From the NCBI GenBank assembly GCA_037042185.1, contig JAXQJY010000031.1:2232001-2296000 (forward strand): a DNA stretch of 64,000 bases, written 5' to 3'. Origin of the DNA: Sordariomycetes sp. S80-01Y. Lineage: Eukaryota > Ascomycota > Sordariomycetes. Below are positions 23,530 through 34,372 of this stretch, in pieces. The position numbers and the translations under genes were made by a program. The notes beneath the pieces are model-generated. The model worked only from the letters and a program-made list of their open reading frames with translations, ran no database searches and was not told where the DNA came from. Position 1 is the stretch's first letter, and every line of letters starts with the position of its first letter.

Positions 23530-25502
23530 TTAGACTGCAGCAGTGTCCAGCAGCGCCTCCAATATCTCCAATTTGTCTGCAGCATCCTTGGTCTCGTCCT
23601 TCCAGTATCTGAGAAGATCCATGACCTTCGCAACAGACTCCTCCCAGTTTTCGGGAAGCATAACCCCTTGGCCGGAACGGGCAGCGGCGAGTAGTAACAG
23701 CGCACTCCGGGTGCATGACCGTAACATAAGCCATGTTCCGTGGTGGCGGTGTCGAAAACCTGATTCGTTCTCCTTGATTCTTTTAATGCATACTTCGAAT
23801 CCTCTTCGAGCTAGCAGACACGCTTGAGAACTGTTCTCATCACCCAGCCGACCACTGATGGCCTTGACCGTAAATGGCCAGTACATCATCTCATAGCAGT
23901 CCAGCAAATGGCCGCTTAGAATAAAGCGTAGAGCTGCGTGCTTTTCGGACTCATCACGGTCCTGGCGGCCGGCTTGTTCTAGAACCAGGGCTTCGGGCAA
24001 CGATTCGGACCTTTAGTGGGAACATGCATCAGATAGAGTCCAAATCGGGTTGCGAGTTGAGGCAGAAAACTTACCAGCTATCCGCCTGCTGCTCAAATTC
24101 AACAACAGCTGCAATTTCATCCTGGAGCGAAGGTTCTGTGAAACTGTTCCGATAAATGTACATAAGGATGCGGTTTCCGAGTCGGCGCAAGGCAATCTCG
24201 GCTAGATAAAAATACCAGACGGTCTCGGAGGCCGACTGGAGAGTTTTGGGTGGTTCAGGGAAGAATGCGGGATACCGCAGGTTCCATGCAGTCGTCTCGA
24301 TGATGTTGAGTTCAAGACGAAGCTCCCTTGATATTGCTGTCAGTATGGTTAGGTAGCGTTGAACTAGTGTTGAACAGAATACCGCTCGCACTCACAACTC
24401 TGACTTGAAGCACGTCCACAAGATGCTACGATGCAGGCGTGTCTCTTCCTCCTCGCCATCGGGACTAAAGGACTGACAGCAGGCCAACGCCTGCACGAAC
24501 ATCTTCCATGCCACAACAGGCCTGAGGGTTGCCATTAGGTACACACCGGCCAGAAAGAAAACCTGGGCCTCGATGATGCTGCTCCTGCACAAGAGCAGGC
24601 CCATCCTCTTCTGGGCAGCCAAGAAGAAGGCCTCGGCACGATGGAAAGACTCGGACTGGCGGAATTCCCTAGACGTGTCGTGGGTGGCGGCCATAGCATC
24701 CGTGGATGCTATAGTGCCCAGGGCGTAGATCAGAAGCTGAGAACATGGTCAGTCTCGATCGTTTGCCAATTGTGGCTTCTTGGCCTAGTTCAGGATCGGT
24801 GTGACACACCAAAAGACATGATTTGGCATCCCAGCCTAGGCCGTTGAAGACGGTGTAGTTGACATATTCTTCGACGTCCGGCACCTTCAGGACTGGGTTG
24901 TAGATGTGGAAATTGTCGAGAAACATCTGTAGAAGCGACGAGGCCCCTTGCGCGTCGATGTCGGACGATAACAATGCCCTAGACTCCAAGTTACCTCTGT
25001 CAGTCCGCAGCAAGCTCTTGACGTCAAAACTCCGGGGCGGCGTGTACGGCCGCAGGCAAGGCCAGTCCAGAATCGTTTCGATGCTAATTGGGCAGGGCGC
25101 CGAGGAGTTGTCCCTGTTGCTGGTAGCTGCAGGCGTGAAGAGCTCCGGGGCGGGTATGGGGGAGGCCGCGGGATACGGATACGGTTGAGGGTCAGCAGGG
25201 CCTGGCCCTGTTGCTTCGGGGTGGGCGGCCTTGAACAGTTCCTCCAGGTGGTCCAGCCTTTGCAGGATGGCCAGGCTGGCAGAATCGTAGCTCGACTTGT
25301 CGCCATCACTGTAGACGCACTCCACGCCTAGGTCTGTACACGATGTGCACGAAGGTCGCTCATTGTCGCACTTGATGCGCTTCCGCCGACAAGTGAGGCA
25401 AGCTTGTGCAGCGCGCTTCCGAGGATACGCTGGTCTGCCCTGGACGGCGCCGCGTAGGCGTTTGCTCGCGCTGCGCGAGAGCTCGGATCCTCCAGGCTGC
25501 AT
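23530..25502 (-). CDS. Zn2Cys6 transcription factor (regulator 2)
   Basis: Predicted 588-aa nuclear regulator. Exons: 25502-24810, 24736-24396, 24326-24075 and 24010-23530; all introns are GT-AG (64-73 nt) with matching phases. ATG 25502 has a good context; the open frame continues upstream but begins outside the gene. Zinc-cluster Cys are 35, 38, 45, 52, 55 and 62, in an Arg/Lys-rich basic stretch. Then come a coiled linker, a Pro-rich region, and a middle-homology region (LLLLIYALGTIAST; FKSELELRLELNIIETT). Layout and residues resemble regulator 1, including an L-x-WP motif after the linker, so the two look like paralogues. It is transcribed divergently from GH3 copy 2, which suggests that gene as a target. 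Confidence 0.86.
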
Positions 25503-26251
25503 GGTGTTTGGTCGTTTTGCCACCCGTTCGTATTCGCTCGTACTCGCACTCGAAAGCGTAGACGAGTGTTGATGAGAGTGGACCGGGCGCGGAAAGCAGG
25601 AAAGCAGGGTCTTATACGAAGTCTGCCCGCGGATGTAAGGAATATACGCCTCAGGCACTAGTCCTAAAATGACAATAGCGACTGATGCTAGTGACACACC
25701 ATGTCCCGCGACCCAACGCGAGACGACTACCCTAGACCAGTAACAGGGTATCCCAAAGCTGAGGGGTCTACCGCCGTAAAAGATGCGTTACGAAAACTCT
25801 CGCGTGGACATCGGGGACTACGCTTCTACCAATTAATCATTGCAGATCGGAGTAATCAATAATGTAGGTCCCACACCTCGTCGTAGTTTTCCTCCGAGTG
25901 TGGAGTTAAATCTGTAAGCGCGACTCTCCGCAGGCCAAAGAACAAAACGATTTGACAGAGGGAACCAGGGCGTCAATGCGCTTTGGGGTAGTATTACATT
26001 CTCCAACTTCGACTCGCGGAATTCAGGAGCAAGCAAAGTTTGAAATGACTAGCTACAGAGTCCTCTACAGAAACGTGACGATGCCAATGTCTGTGTTTAG
26101 TCCTTGGGCAGCCTCTAGACTCTTATCCCTTTTCTGACTTCTCACCTCTTTCTACTTTTTTGTAATCACAGGCTTTCTTCAACCCCAAACTCACTCGAAA
26201 TTCCCTTGGCTGGTTCGCCATCCTTCAACGAGTCATCGAGTCATCACAACC
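25503..26251. promoter_or_regulatory. Divergent promoter of regulator 2 and GH3 copy 2
   Basis: A 749-bp region between divergent starts. The near-equal length to the other divergent GH3 promoter (748 bp) may be coincidence. No CGG-N8-CGG was found. No coding sequence or repeat is evident. Confidence 0.5.
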
Positions 26252-28994
26252 ATGGGGGACATCACTGGACTGGACTATGTGCCCAAAATGGCTACGAACC
26301 CAGCACCATTCGACGTCGAAGATGTCTTGAGCAAGCTCAGCAGTAAGGACAAAGTTGAGCTACTCGCAGGCGAGTCCTTCAGGCCAATTGAAGTACCGAC
26401 TCTAATAAGCATACTAGGAATTGATTTCTGGCACACCAAGGCGTTACCCCATATGAATGTGCCTTCGATTCGCATGTCGGATGGCCCTAACGGCGTTCGC
26501 GGCACTCGATTCTTTAACGGCGTTCCCGCCGCTTGTTTTCCCTGCGGCACCGGCCTGGCAGCAACGTGGAACGTCGATTTACTTCAGCGTGCCGGCACTG
26601 TGATGGGAGAAGAGGCGCGGGCCAAGGGTGCACATGTTCTACTGGGTCCGACGGTCAACACACAGCGCAGTCCTCTCGGAGGCCGTGGTTTCGAGTCTTT
26701 CTCCGAGGACCCTGTTCTGTCAGGCTTTGCCGCCGCATCTATCGTCAATGGCATCCAGTCGACAGGAGTGCAGGCCTCGATCAAACATTTTGTCGCCAAC
26801 GACCAGGAGCATGAAAGAATGGCGGTGGACTCATTGGTCACTCAAAGAGCACTTCGCGAGATCTACCTTTTGCCTTTCCAAATAGCGACTAGAGACGCCA
26901 GACCAGCGTCATTCATGACGGCATACAACAAGGTCAATGGAACACACGTCAGCGAGGAGCCCAAAATCCTGCAGAAAATCCTAAGAGAGGAATGGGGCTG
27001 GGAAGGCCTCATCATGAGCGACTGGTATGTCGGGATCCTTGCCAATGTTATATCTCTTAGTCGCCTTCATATCTCTTAGTCGCCGTCACCAACAACTGCT
27101 GACAATCTGGCCCATAACAGGTACGGGACGTACTCAACTGTCGAGGCTGTCAACGCTGGTCTCGATCTCGAAATGCCTGGCCCAACCCGCTGGCGCGGCC
27201 TGCTATTGAACCATGCCGTCACCTCCAAGAAGGTTACCCAAGAAACAATCGACGAGCGGGCTCGCCAAGTACTCAATCTTGTGGATAAGGCTATGCAGGC
27301 AGGGATACCCGAAGGCGCCCCTGAAGAGCCGAAGGACACCCCCGAGACAGCGGCGTTGCTAAGAGAGATAGCCGGCGAATCTATTGTCCTCTTAAAGAAT
27401 GAAGGCAACGTCTTACCATTCAAGAAGAGCGAGACAGTGAGTGACATCCAATGGCTATTGTAGAGTAGTCTTACTTATCATTGCCAACCAGATTGCCGTC
27501 ATCGGGCCTAACGCCAAAACGTCTATCTACTGTGGTGGCGGGTCAGCAACTCTGCGTCCCTACTACGCCGTCAGCCCGTACGAGGGGATTGCGAAGAAGA
27601 CAGAAGATTTGGAATACTTGACCGGATGCCACGCACACAAGATGCTCCCGATGCTAGGGCCTTCTCTGAAAACAGAAGACGGCCACACTGGAGTGACCTT
27701 CCGCTCGTTCACCTCCCCAGAGACTGTCAAGAACCGAACTGCTGTCGATAGCCTTCACCTGGTGGACACAAACATGTACTTCGCCGACTACTACCACCCG
27801 GAGATCACGGAAGACCTGTGGTGGGGCGAGATCGAAGCCGTTTTTGAGGCTCAGGAGACGTGTGACTTCGAGTTCGACCTGACTGTCTTTGGAACGGCCA
27901 AGCTCTACGTTGACGGCGAAATGCTCATTGATAACGAGACGGAGCAGCGCGGCGGCGGTAGTTTCTTCAATGTTGGCACTGTCGAGGAGACAGGCGTCAA
28001 GAGCGTTATCGCCGGTCAAAGCTACCAGATCAAGGTCGTCTTCGCCAGCGGCGCGGCGTCCAAGGTCAAAGATGCCGACGGCGTGGTATCGTTTGGCGGA
28101 GGCGGCGTGCGTATTGGTGGTACCAAGGTAATCAGTCCTGACGAAGAGATTGCCAAGGCCGTCGAGCTGGCCCGCAAGGTGGACCAGGTAGTCCTTTGTG
28201 TTGGCTTGAACTCAGACTTTGAGCAAGAGGGCCACGACCGTCCTCACATGGATCTCCCGGGGCGCACTGACGAGTTGATCTCGGCTGTTGCTGCCGCCAA
28301 CCATCGCGCGGTGGTGGTGGTACAGTCGGGCACACCTGTCAGCATGCCTTGGGCAGGCAAGGTATCTGGTCTCGTGCAAGCCTGGTACGGGGGCAACGAG
28401 ACAGGAAATGCGATCGCAGACGTTCTTTACGGCGAAGTAAATCCCTCTGGCAAGCTGTCTCTGTCTTTCCCGACCCGTGTGGAGGATAACCCGGCGTACC
28501 TCAATTATCGTTCCGAGCGTGGACGTACGCTCTACGGCGAGGACGTCTATGTCGGCTATCGGTTCTACGAAGCTACCAAAAGGGAGGTCTTGTGGCCTTT
28601 TGGCTGGGGCTTGTCATACACCACTTTCAATATCTCTAACCTGGAGGTCAAGGCGATCGACGACCACGTCTTTGTTTCTGCTGTAGTCGAAAACAAGGGC
28701 GACCGCGACGGCTCAGAGGTGGTGCAGGTCTATGTGGCCCAGCGATCACCCTCACTTAACCGTCCGCCCAAAGAGTTGAAGGGGTTCACCAAGATCACGG
28801 TCCCTGCAGGGAAGTCCGCTGTGGCCCACGTAACCATTTCTCAAAAGTATGCCACTAGCTTCTGGGACGAGGTGCAGGATAAGTGGGTTGAGGAGGCCGG
28901 AATTTACGACGTCTTGGTGGGTACCAGCAGCGCAGATATGCGGCTGAAAGGAGCATTTGAGGTGCAGAAGACTAGACTGTGGAGAGGTTTATAA
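26252..28994 (+). CDS. GH3 beta-glucosidase with PA14 domain (copy 2), likely intracellular
   Basis: Predicted 847 aa. Exons: 26252-26369, 26418-27024, 27121-27436 and 27492-28994. The first intron appears to use a GC donor (GCAG-gcgagt) and restores [14 protein letters not shown], a stretch conserved in GH3. It is 48 nt, in frame and stop-free, so retention would add 16 residues. The nucleophile Asp is about residue 241 ([14 protein letters not shown], across intron 2). A PA14 insert covers about 410-550, then the C-terminal domain with [12 protein letters not shown] and a fibronectin-III-like end. There is no signal peptide. Arrangement matches copy 1. It is followed on the same strand by the alpha-L-rhamnosidase, and the two could cleave rhamnosyl-glucosides in sequence. 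Confidence 0.92.
27051..27084. repeat. 15-bp direct repeat inside a GH3 intron
   Basis: tatctcttagtcgcc occurs at 27051-27065 and again at 27070-27084 (period 19). It accounts for the unusual length of this intron (96 nt). It is probably a replication-slippage duplication with no coding effect. Confidence 0.85.
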
Positions 28995-29491
28995 GCTTCA
29001 TTGCTAAGAGCGAAAGGGTAGAAAATGTAGACGACTTTGAACGTATGGAATTGTCGTGTATATGAGCCATGTTGTGAGTTCGTGATTGATAAAGTTGCCA
29101 AGACAGTTGTACAGAGCACGCCCCAAACACCCCTGAGCTGCGCATCATCTCATACCTCGGGTGTGGAGAATAAGAGGGCAAACTTGTCATGGTCTGGTGG
29201 CATAATCAGGACTAGAACCCATCGGGGACAAACGGGGTTCATGGGACAATGCCTGGGAGGGGTCGGAGGGGTAGCCACGGACCCTCGCACTAGGGAAGCA
29301 ATGTGGACGAGTCAGTGCTACTGAGTACTAACTAGTCCGGTGCCGGGCGAATTGACCCCGAGGGCTGGCATTCCCCAACGAAGGACTCCATTTATGTAGT
29401 TTGTGATTTCTGGATCGCAACATCTTGAAATCAACCATTTCAGGAGCGTTACCCGTCTTCCTATTCTCAGTTCAGCGACCGCACCGACACA
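28995..29491. other. Intergenic region
   Basis: 497 bp between GH3 copy 2 and the rhamnosidase on the same strand. It should contain the rhamnosidase promoter. I see no repeat, RNA gene or coding frame. Confidence 0.5.
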
Positions 29492-32020
29492 ATGGATCCG
29501 GCACTTCTTGAAACCCAATGGATCTGGCATCCAGACTGGAAAGACGCCGCCGATAACACGGCTGGTGGCTTCGTCCATTTCCGCAAGTTCGTCACGGTCG
29601 AGCGCCAGCCCACCAAGCCCATGAACATCAAAATCACCGCCGACACCAAGTATCAGCTATATGTCAATGGCCAGCTGGTCAACACTGGCCCCGTCAAGGG
29701 CGACGCGCATCTCTGGTTCTACGACGACCTAGATATCCAACCCTATTTAAAGGAAGGAGAAAACTGTGTCATTGTTCGCGTTCTGCGCTTCTTTCACACC
29801 ACAAAGTATGCGACAAGTTTCCCGCGACTTCCAATACCGGGTCTCTTCATCCATGCTTCTACCGAAGCGCAGCAGTGTCCAACAATACAGACTGATGGGT
29901 CTTGGGAGGCTTCTCTGGACTTGTCGACAATACTGCGAATTGATCAGCCGGAGGATGACTTCTTGAACATCTACGAGGACGTTGATCTAGCGCGTCAACC
30001 GGAGCTGGAATGGGTGCCAGCGCAACCGATTCGTCTCCCCAAGTCCCACGGCCTAGCACCACCATGGGTCCTCTCGCCTCGACTCATTCCGTTTCCAAAG
30101 ACCACCAGGTCCAATTTCAAGGCCCTCCACAACGTCAGAAGTCCCGTGGCTCAAGAGGCCTGGGAAGACTTTCTCTTGGGCTCAATGGCCAGCACCTCTT
30201 TGTCGCTCCCGGCAGGAACTTCGCACCATATAGAGCTCGAGGCACCTCATCACTTGACAGCCATGCTACAAGTTCGGTTTCAGCGGCCTCAATCTTCAGG
30301 GAGTGTCTTGCGTATCATGTACTCCGAAAGCTATGAGGATACTCCAGATTTCGTTCCCTACTTCCGCTGCAAGGACGACAGAACCGACGATACGAAACAG
30401 CTGTACGGCCCGGAGGACAAGTATGTTCTTGCTGGGAGACTTGGACTGGATCGATGCATTGAGCTGTCGGAAGCCATGGGCACCACGGAGATGGAGGCTT
30501 TCGCCCCCCTACACTTCCGTACGTTCCGCTATCTTACGATCAACATCGATGTCTCAGATGAGAGTGATCTGGTTTTGAAGGGGTTCGAGATGGACACAAC
30601 ACATTACCCTTTGGAGGTCACAGGAGGCTTTGAGACTCCCAATATGTCAAGAAGCCAAGATTATCGGTCTATGTGGCAGACCAGCACAAGGACACTGACC
30701 AACTGCATGCACGACTGCTACGAAGACTGTCCATTCTACGAACAGCTGCAGTATGCCATGGATGTGAGAAGCTCGTGTCTCTTTACGTACGCTGTTTCGG
30801 GAGACGACAGGATGGCTCGGCAGGCCATTATCCAGCTGCACAATGGCTACCGTCCAGGCGTCGGCCTGATTGCCAGCCGAGGACCGGCTCATCAGTTGCA
30901 GATTATCCCGCACTTCTCATTGTTCTGGGTCTCCACAGTAGTAGACCACTTCGATCACGCCGGTGATGCTGAGTTTACTCGCCAATTCTTATCCACATCT
31001 GACGGCATTGTGCAGGCCTTCTCAAGGCGCATCGACCCTAGTCTTGGACTCGTATCGTCCGACAAGTCCTCGTTGTCTACTTACTGGGATTTCGTGGACT
31101 GGACCAACGAGTGGCGTCCCATGGGAGTTCCAACCGCGGCAGGAAGAACCGGTTTCCAGACCTACACAAACTTGCTCTACGCCTACACTTTGCAGAGATT
31201 GGGGCGCTTAGTGAAGCAACTAGGGCGCCCAGGTGTTGGACAAGAGTATCAAGATTGCGCTGAAAGTGTCAAGAGCGCTGTGAACAAGCACTGTCGTATC
31301 GGGAGCTTCTTTACCGATGGGCTGGCATCCAAAGCAGACCCCCAGAGTGACTACAGCCAGCACAATCAGATTTGGGCTATTTTGGCCGGGGCCGCATCTA
31401 CTGATGAAGCCCAAGGGCTGTTGGCTTCAACCCTGACCACTCTCAGAGAGGTCTACTCTAAAGATGGGAACAGCACGACACCTCAACCTGCGGAGTTTAC
31501 CGAACCCTCCATGGCTATGTCCTTCTACACATTGCGTGCTCTTTCAGATGTCGGTGGCAACTTATACGATGACGCTTTCCACACGTTTTGGGAACCATGG
31601 AGAAAGCAACTGGGCATGAACCTCTCGACGTGGTGTGAAGACGAGGTCACTAAAAGATCTGACTGTCACGCATGGAGCTGCGCACCTCTGTACGAATTCA
31701 TGGCGGAGGTTGCGGGGGTCCGACCGGCTGAGCCAGGATGGACCTCCATTGCTTGCAGTCCGCGGACTCAACTCTTCAGGGAGTTCCGTGGCAGAGTGCC
31801 CCTCGGAGGGCAGTTTACCCCTGGCTTAGTGGAGATCTCGTGGACCCGAGAAGCTGGCAATTCCGGTGGTCGAAACGTCCTCATCTCCGTGACTATTGCG
31901 TTGGTTGGCCTACCAAAGCCCAATGTTGAGATCCCCATCTGGGTCACGGGGCCGGGCGGACGGATTGAGAAGCATACTGGAACGAACATATCTTTGGAAT
32001 TCCTTGATGAGAGCTCTTAG
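29492..32020 (+). CDS. GH78 alpha-L-rhamnosidase, no signal peptide
   Basis: Releases terminal alpha-L-rhamnose from glycosides or polysaccharide fragments. The intronless frame encodes 842 aa. The N-terminal half is beta-rich (WIWHPDWKD; ITADTKYQLYVNGQLVNTGP), as in GH78 accessory domains. The (alpha/alpha)6 barrel carries CYEDCPFYEQLQYAMD near residue 410, corresponding to the acidic catalytic segment. The closing motif CHAWSCAPLYEFMAEVAGVRP near residue 725 includes the family His-Ala-Trp-Ser. No secretion signal is present (MDPALLETQWIW), so cytosolic action on imported rhamnosides is likely. It lies between GH3 copy 2 and sugar porter 2, all on the plus strand. The family is clear; the linkage preference is not. 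Confidence 0.9.
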   Translation: MDPALLETQWIWHPDWKDAADNTAGGFVHFRKFVTVERQPTKPMNIKITADTKYQLYVNGQLVNTGPVKGDAHLWFYDDLDIQPYLKEGENCVIVRVLRFFHTTKYATSFPRLPIPGLFIHASTEAQQCPTIQTDGSWEASLDLSTILRIDQPEDDFLNIYEDVDLARQPELEWVPAQPIRLPKSHGLAPPWVLSPRLIPFPKTTRSNFKALHNVRSPVAQEAWEDFLLGSMASTSLSLPAGTSHHIELEAPHHLTAMLQVRFQRPQSSGSVLRIMYSESYEDTPDFVPYFRCKDDRTDDTKQLYGPEDKYVLAGRLGLDRCIELSEAMGTTEMEAFAPLHFRTFRYLTINIDVSDESDLVLKGFEMDTTHYPLEVTGGFETPNMSRSQDYRSMWQTSTRTLTNCMHDCYEDCPFYEQLQYAMDVRSSCLFTYAVSGDDRMARQAIIQLHNGYRPGVGLIASRGPAHQLQIIPHFSLFWVSTVVDHFDHAGDAEFTRQFLSTSDGIVQAFSRRIDPSLGLVSSDKSSLSTYWDFVDWTNEWRPMGVPTAAGRTGFQTYTNLLYAYTLQRLGRLVKQLGRPGVGQEYQDCAESVKSAVNKHCRIGSFFTDGLASKADPQSDYSQHNQIWAILAGAASTDEAQGLLASTLTTLREVYSKDGNSTTPQPAEFTEPSMAMSFYTLRALSDVGGNLYDDAFHTFWEPWRKQLGMNLSTWCEDEVTKRSDCHAWSCAPLYEFMAEVAGVRPAEPGWTSIACSPRTQLFREFRGRVPLGGQFTPGLVEISWTREAGNSGGRNVLISVTIALVGLPKPNVEIPIWVTGPGGRIEKHTGTNISLEFLDESS

Positions 32021-32743
32021 TCTTTGTTCATGAAGCAAACTCTATCACTGCAGCGATCTTGTAAACAAGAAGGTGCTGGTACGAAATCTAGCTAAACTAA
32101 ATGACAATGTTAATGTCCAAATCGTTGATGCGTGATCTGCAATCCGCGAGACTCCTCAATCCAACCCAACTGTGTGCAATCGCCCCAAGTCCTTGGGTTC
32201 ACATATTAATTTGGAAGGACGTACTCCTGTCACTGCTATTGATACACCTCGCGTTGGACACCGTGCTGTCTGGAACGAGGAGACTCAACTGGGGCCTTGG
32301 CAGTCCGACGGTGAAGTGTGCTAGTGTTCCGGCTTTCCGCGGGCTCGTACCCCAAATCAATAGCGTCTATCCCGTACCCGACTTTCCGCGGCGCCTTTCT
32401 CCAAAGGCTCTGGACCCTTTTGCATCCACCACCCCACAAAGTCAAACTCCGAACCACCCCAGATGGAAGAGCTGGGGACCCCATTTCGAGAGTCTCTGAT
32501 AGCGTGGTCAGAGTTTGCCATGCTTCTGATCACCTCGCGTCAATAACGACCGCGGCCGAACACGGTCTGGGCCTCATCCGCAATATCATAAAAGGCGTCA
32601 AAGAGACAGTACTTCGTGCTCTCTCCTCTCTTCTTTCCACCTAGCTCCCATCGGACCTTTCTTCGCCCATCATTTTTTGCTTGTCCTCTGCGACAAGCAA
32701 CCTCTGACATCTCTACCTACGGCTCTGCTACCCAGCCGCCAAC
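32021..32743. other. Intergenic region, promoter of sugar porter 2
   Basis: 723 bp with several CGG/CCG triplets but no exact CGG-N8-CGG that I could find. An aatatcataaaagg stretch near 32580 could be a weak TATA. Pyrimidine-rich tracts precede the start, common in fungal promoters. No coding frame is supported. Confidence 0.5.
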
Positions 32744-34372
32744 ATGCACAAACCAGACGAGCGCGTCGTTACGACGATGCCGGAGAGCAGCGTGGACACG
32801 AGCAAATGGTGGCGATCGAAGAATCTTCGGAAACTGAATCTCCTCATCATGATACCCATGCTCTCCATCTTCACCCAGGGGTTAGTTTGACCCGTGGATT
32901 CCTTGTTATTGCCGCGAATCTCGAACCAGGACTAACTCTTCTTGCTTTACAGCTTCGATGGCTCCATGATGAACGGGCTGCAGGCCGTCGAGCCTTGGCG
33001 CAACTACTTCGGCGAGCCCAAGGGCGCGACTCTCGGTCTCTTCAACGCGGCGTACCCCATCGGTGGTCTGTGTGCGGTTCCCTTTCTCTCCTACGTTAGC
33101 GACACCTTTGGCCGCAAGATCGGGTTGAGCACAGGCGCGACAATCTGCGTCATCGGGGCGACCCTCCAAGCGGCTGCGCAGAATCTTCCCATGTTCGTTG
33201 TTGCTCGCGGTATTCTCGGGTGTGGTACTGTCTTCCTCGGAGCTTCTGGTGCGCCCCTGATCACTGAGATCGCTCATCCGGCGCACAGAGCAACAGCCAC
33301 GGCTCTTTTCAATACTTCGTACAGTCTCGGCTCGATTGTAGCTGCATGGGCTACTTTTGGCACATTCCGTATTGCCTCGAGCGCCGCCTGGCGAATTCCC
33401 TCTGGTCTCCAGGCTTTGCCGTCCGTCATTCAGCTTCTTGGCCTATACTTTGTTCCGGAGTCTCCTCGTTGGTTGGTCTCCAAGGACCGCAACGAAGAGG
33501 CCCTGGCCTTCCTGGGGAAGTACCATGCAGAGGGCAACGATCAAGACCCTATGGTGCAGTTCGAATACAACGAAATCCGGGACGCCCTGGCATACGAGAG
33601 AAGCACCGACCGCGGAAGCTTCATCCAGAATTACCTCGATTTTATTCGCACGCCTGGCAACAGGAAGCGTCTTTTCATCCTTCTTTGGTCTTCGTGCATC
33701 ACCCAGATGTCCGGCAATGCTTTCGTCTCCTATTACATGTCGCCTGTATTGTCCTCGGTGGGACTGACCAGCAGTCTCGAGCAAACTCTGATCAACGCCA
33801 CCCAGCAGATGCTCTCTTGGTTCTCCGCGCTTTACTTCGCCACGCTGCCCGAGAAGCTCGGACGCCGGACCCTTTTTATCGGCTCCCTATCCGCCATCTT
33901 CGTCTGCCTCGTTGCCATTACTGCTGGAAGTGCTGTTTTCGCCAAGGACAACACAAATACGGCTGCCGGTGGTGCTGTCGTCGCCTTCCTCTATCTCTTC
34001 TCGCCGGCTTATAACTTTGGTTTGAACGGAAATATGGGTCTTTACATCGCCGAAATCTTGCCCTTCAATTTGCGCATGAGAGGTCAGGCGTGCTTCCAGC
34101 TATTCTCGACCTGCTTTACGCTTCTATCTACCTACGCCGTGCCCGTCGGTCTGGAGAATATGGCCTGGAAGTTTTACCTGATCTTCGTCCCGTGGGTTCT
34201 TGTTGAACTTGGCGTCCTTTACTTTGTGTACCCCGAAACAAAGGGCCCGTCCCTGGAAGAGATCGCTTTCTTGTTCGACGGCGAAGATGCGCACATGTCA
34301 AGGGTCGTCAAGGAAGATGTCGATGTGGAGCATGCCGAGCACAATCGCACCGAGATCAAGCTCAAGGCATGA
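32744..34372 (+). CDS. MFS sugar porter, lactose-permease/hexose type (copy 2)
   Basis: Predicted 518-aa plasma-membrane sugar:H+ symporter. Exons 32744-32880 and 32953-34372. The 72-nt intron (donor gttagt, acceptor ttacag) joins SIFTQG to FDGSMMNGLQ across a Gly codon. The short N-terminal exon is outside the long open frame but is needed to supply the first half of helix one. Marks: DTFGRKIG, RGILGCGTVF, FVPESPRWLVSKDR, RTPGNRKR, EKLGRRTLF and PETKGPSLEE. It resembles porter 1 in order of motifs and is likely a paralogue. Its position after GH78 suggests uptake of the sugar or disaccharide that GH78 and GH3 process. Substrate is inferred. Confidence 0.9.
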
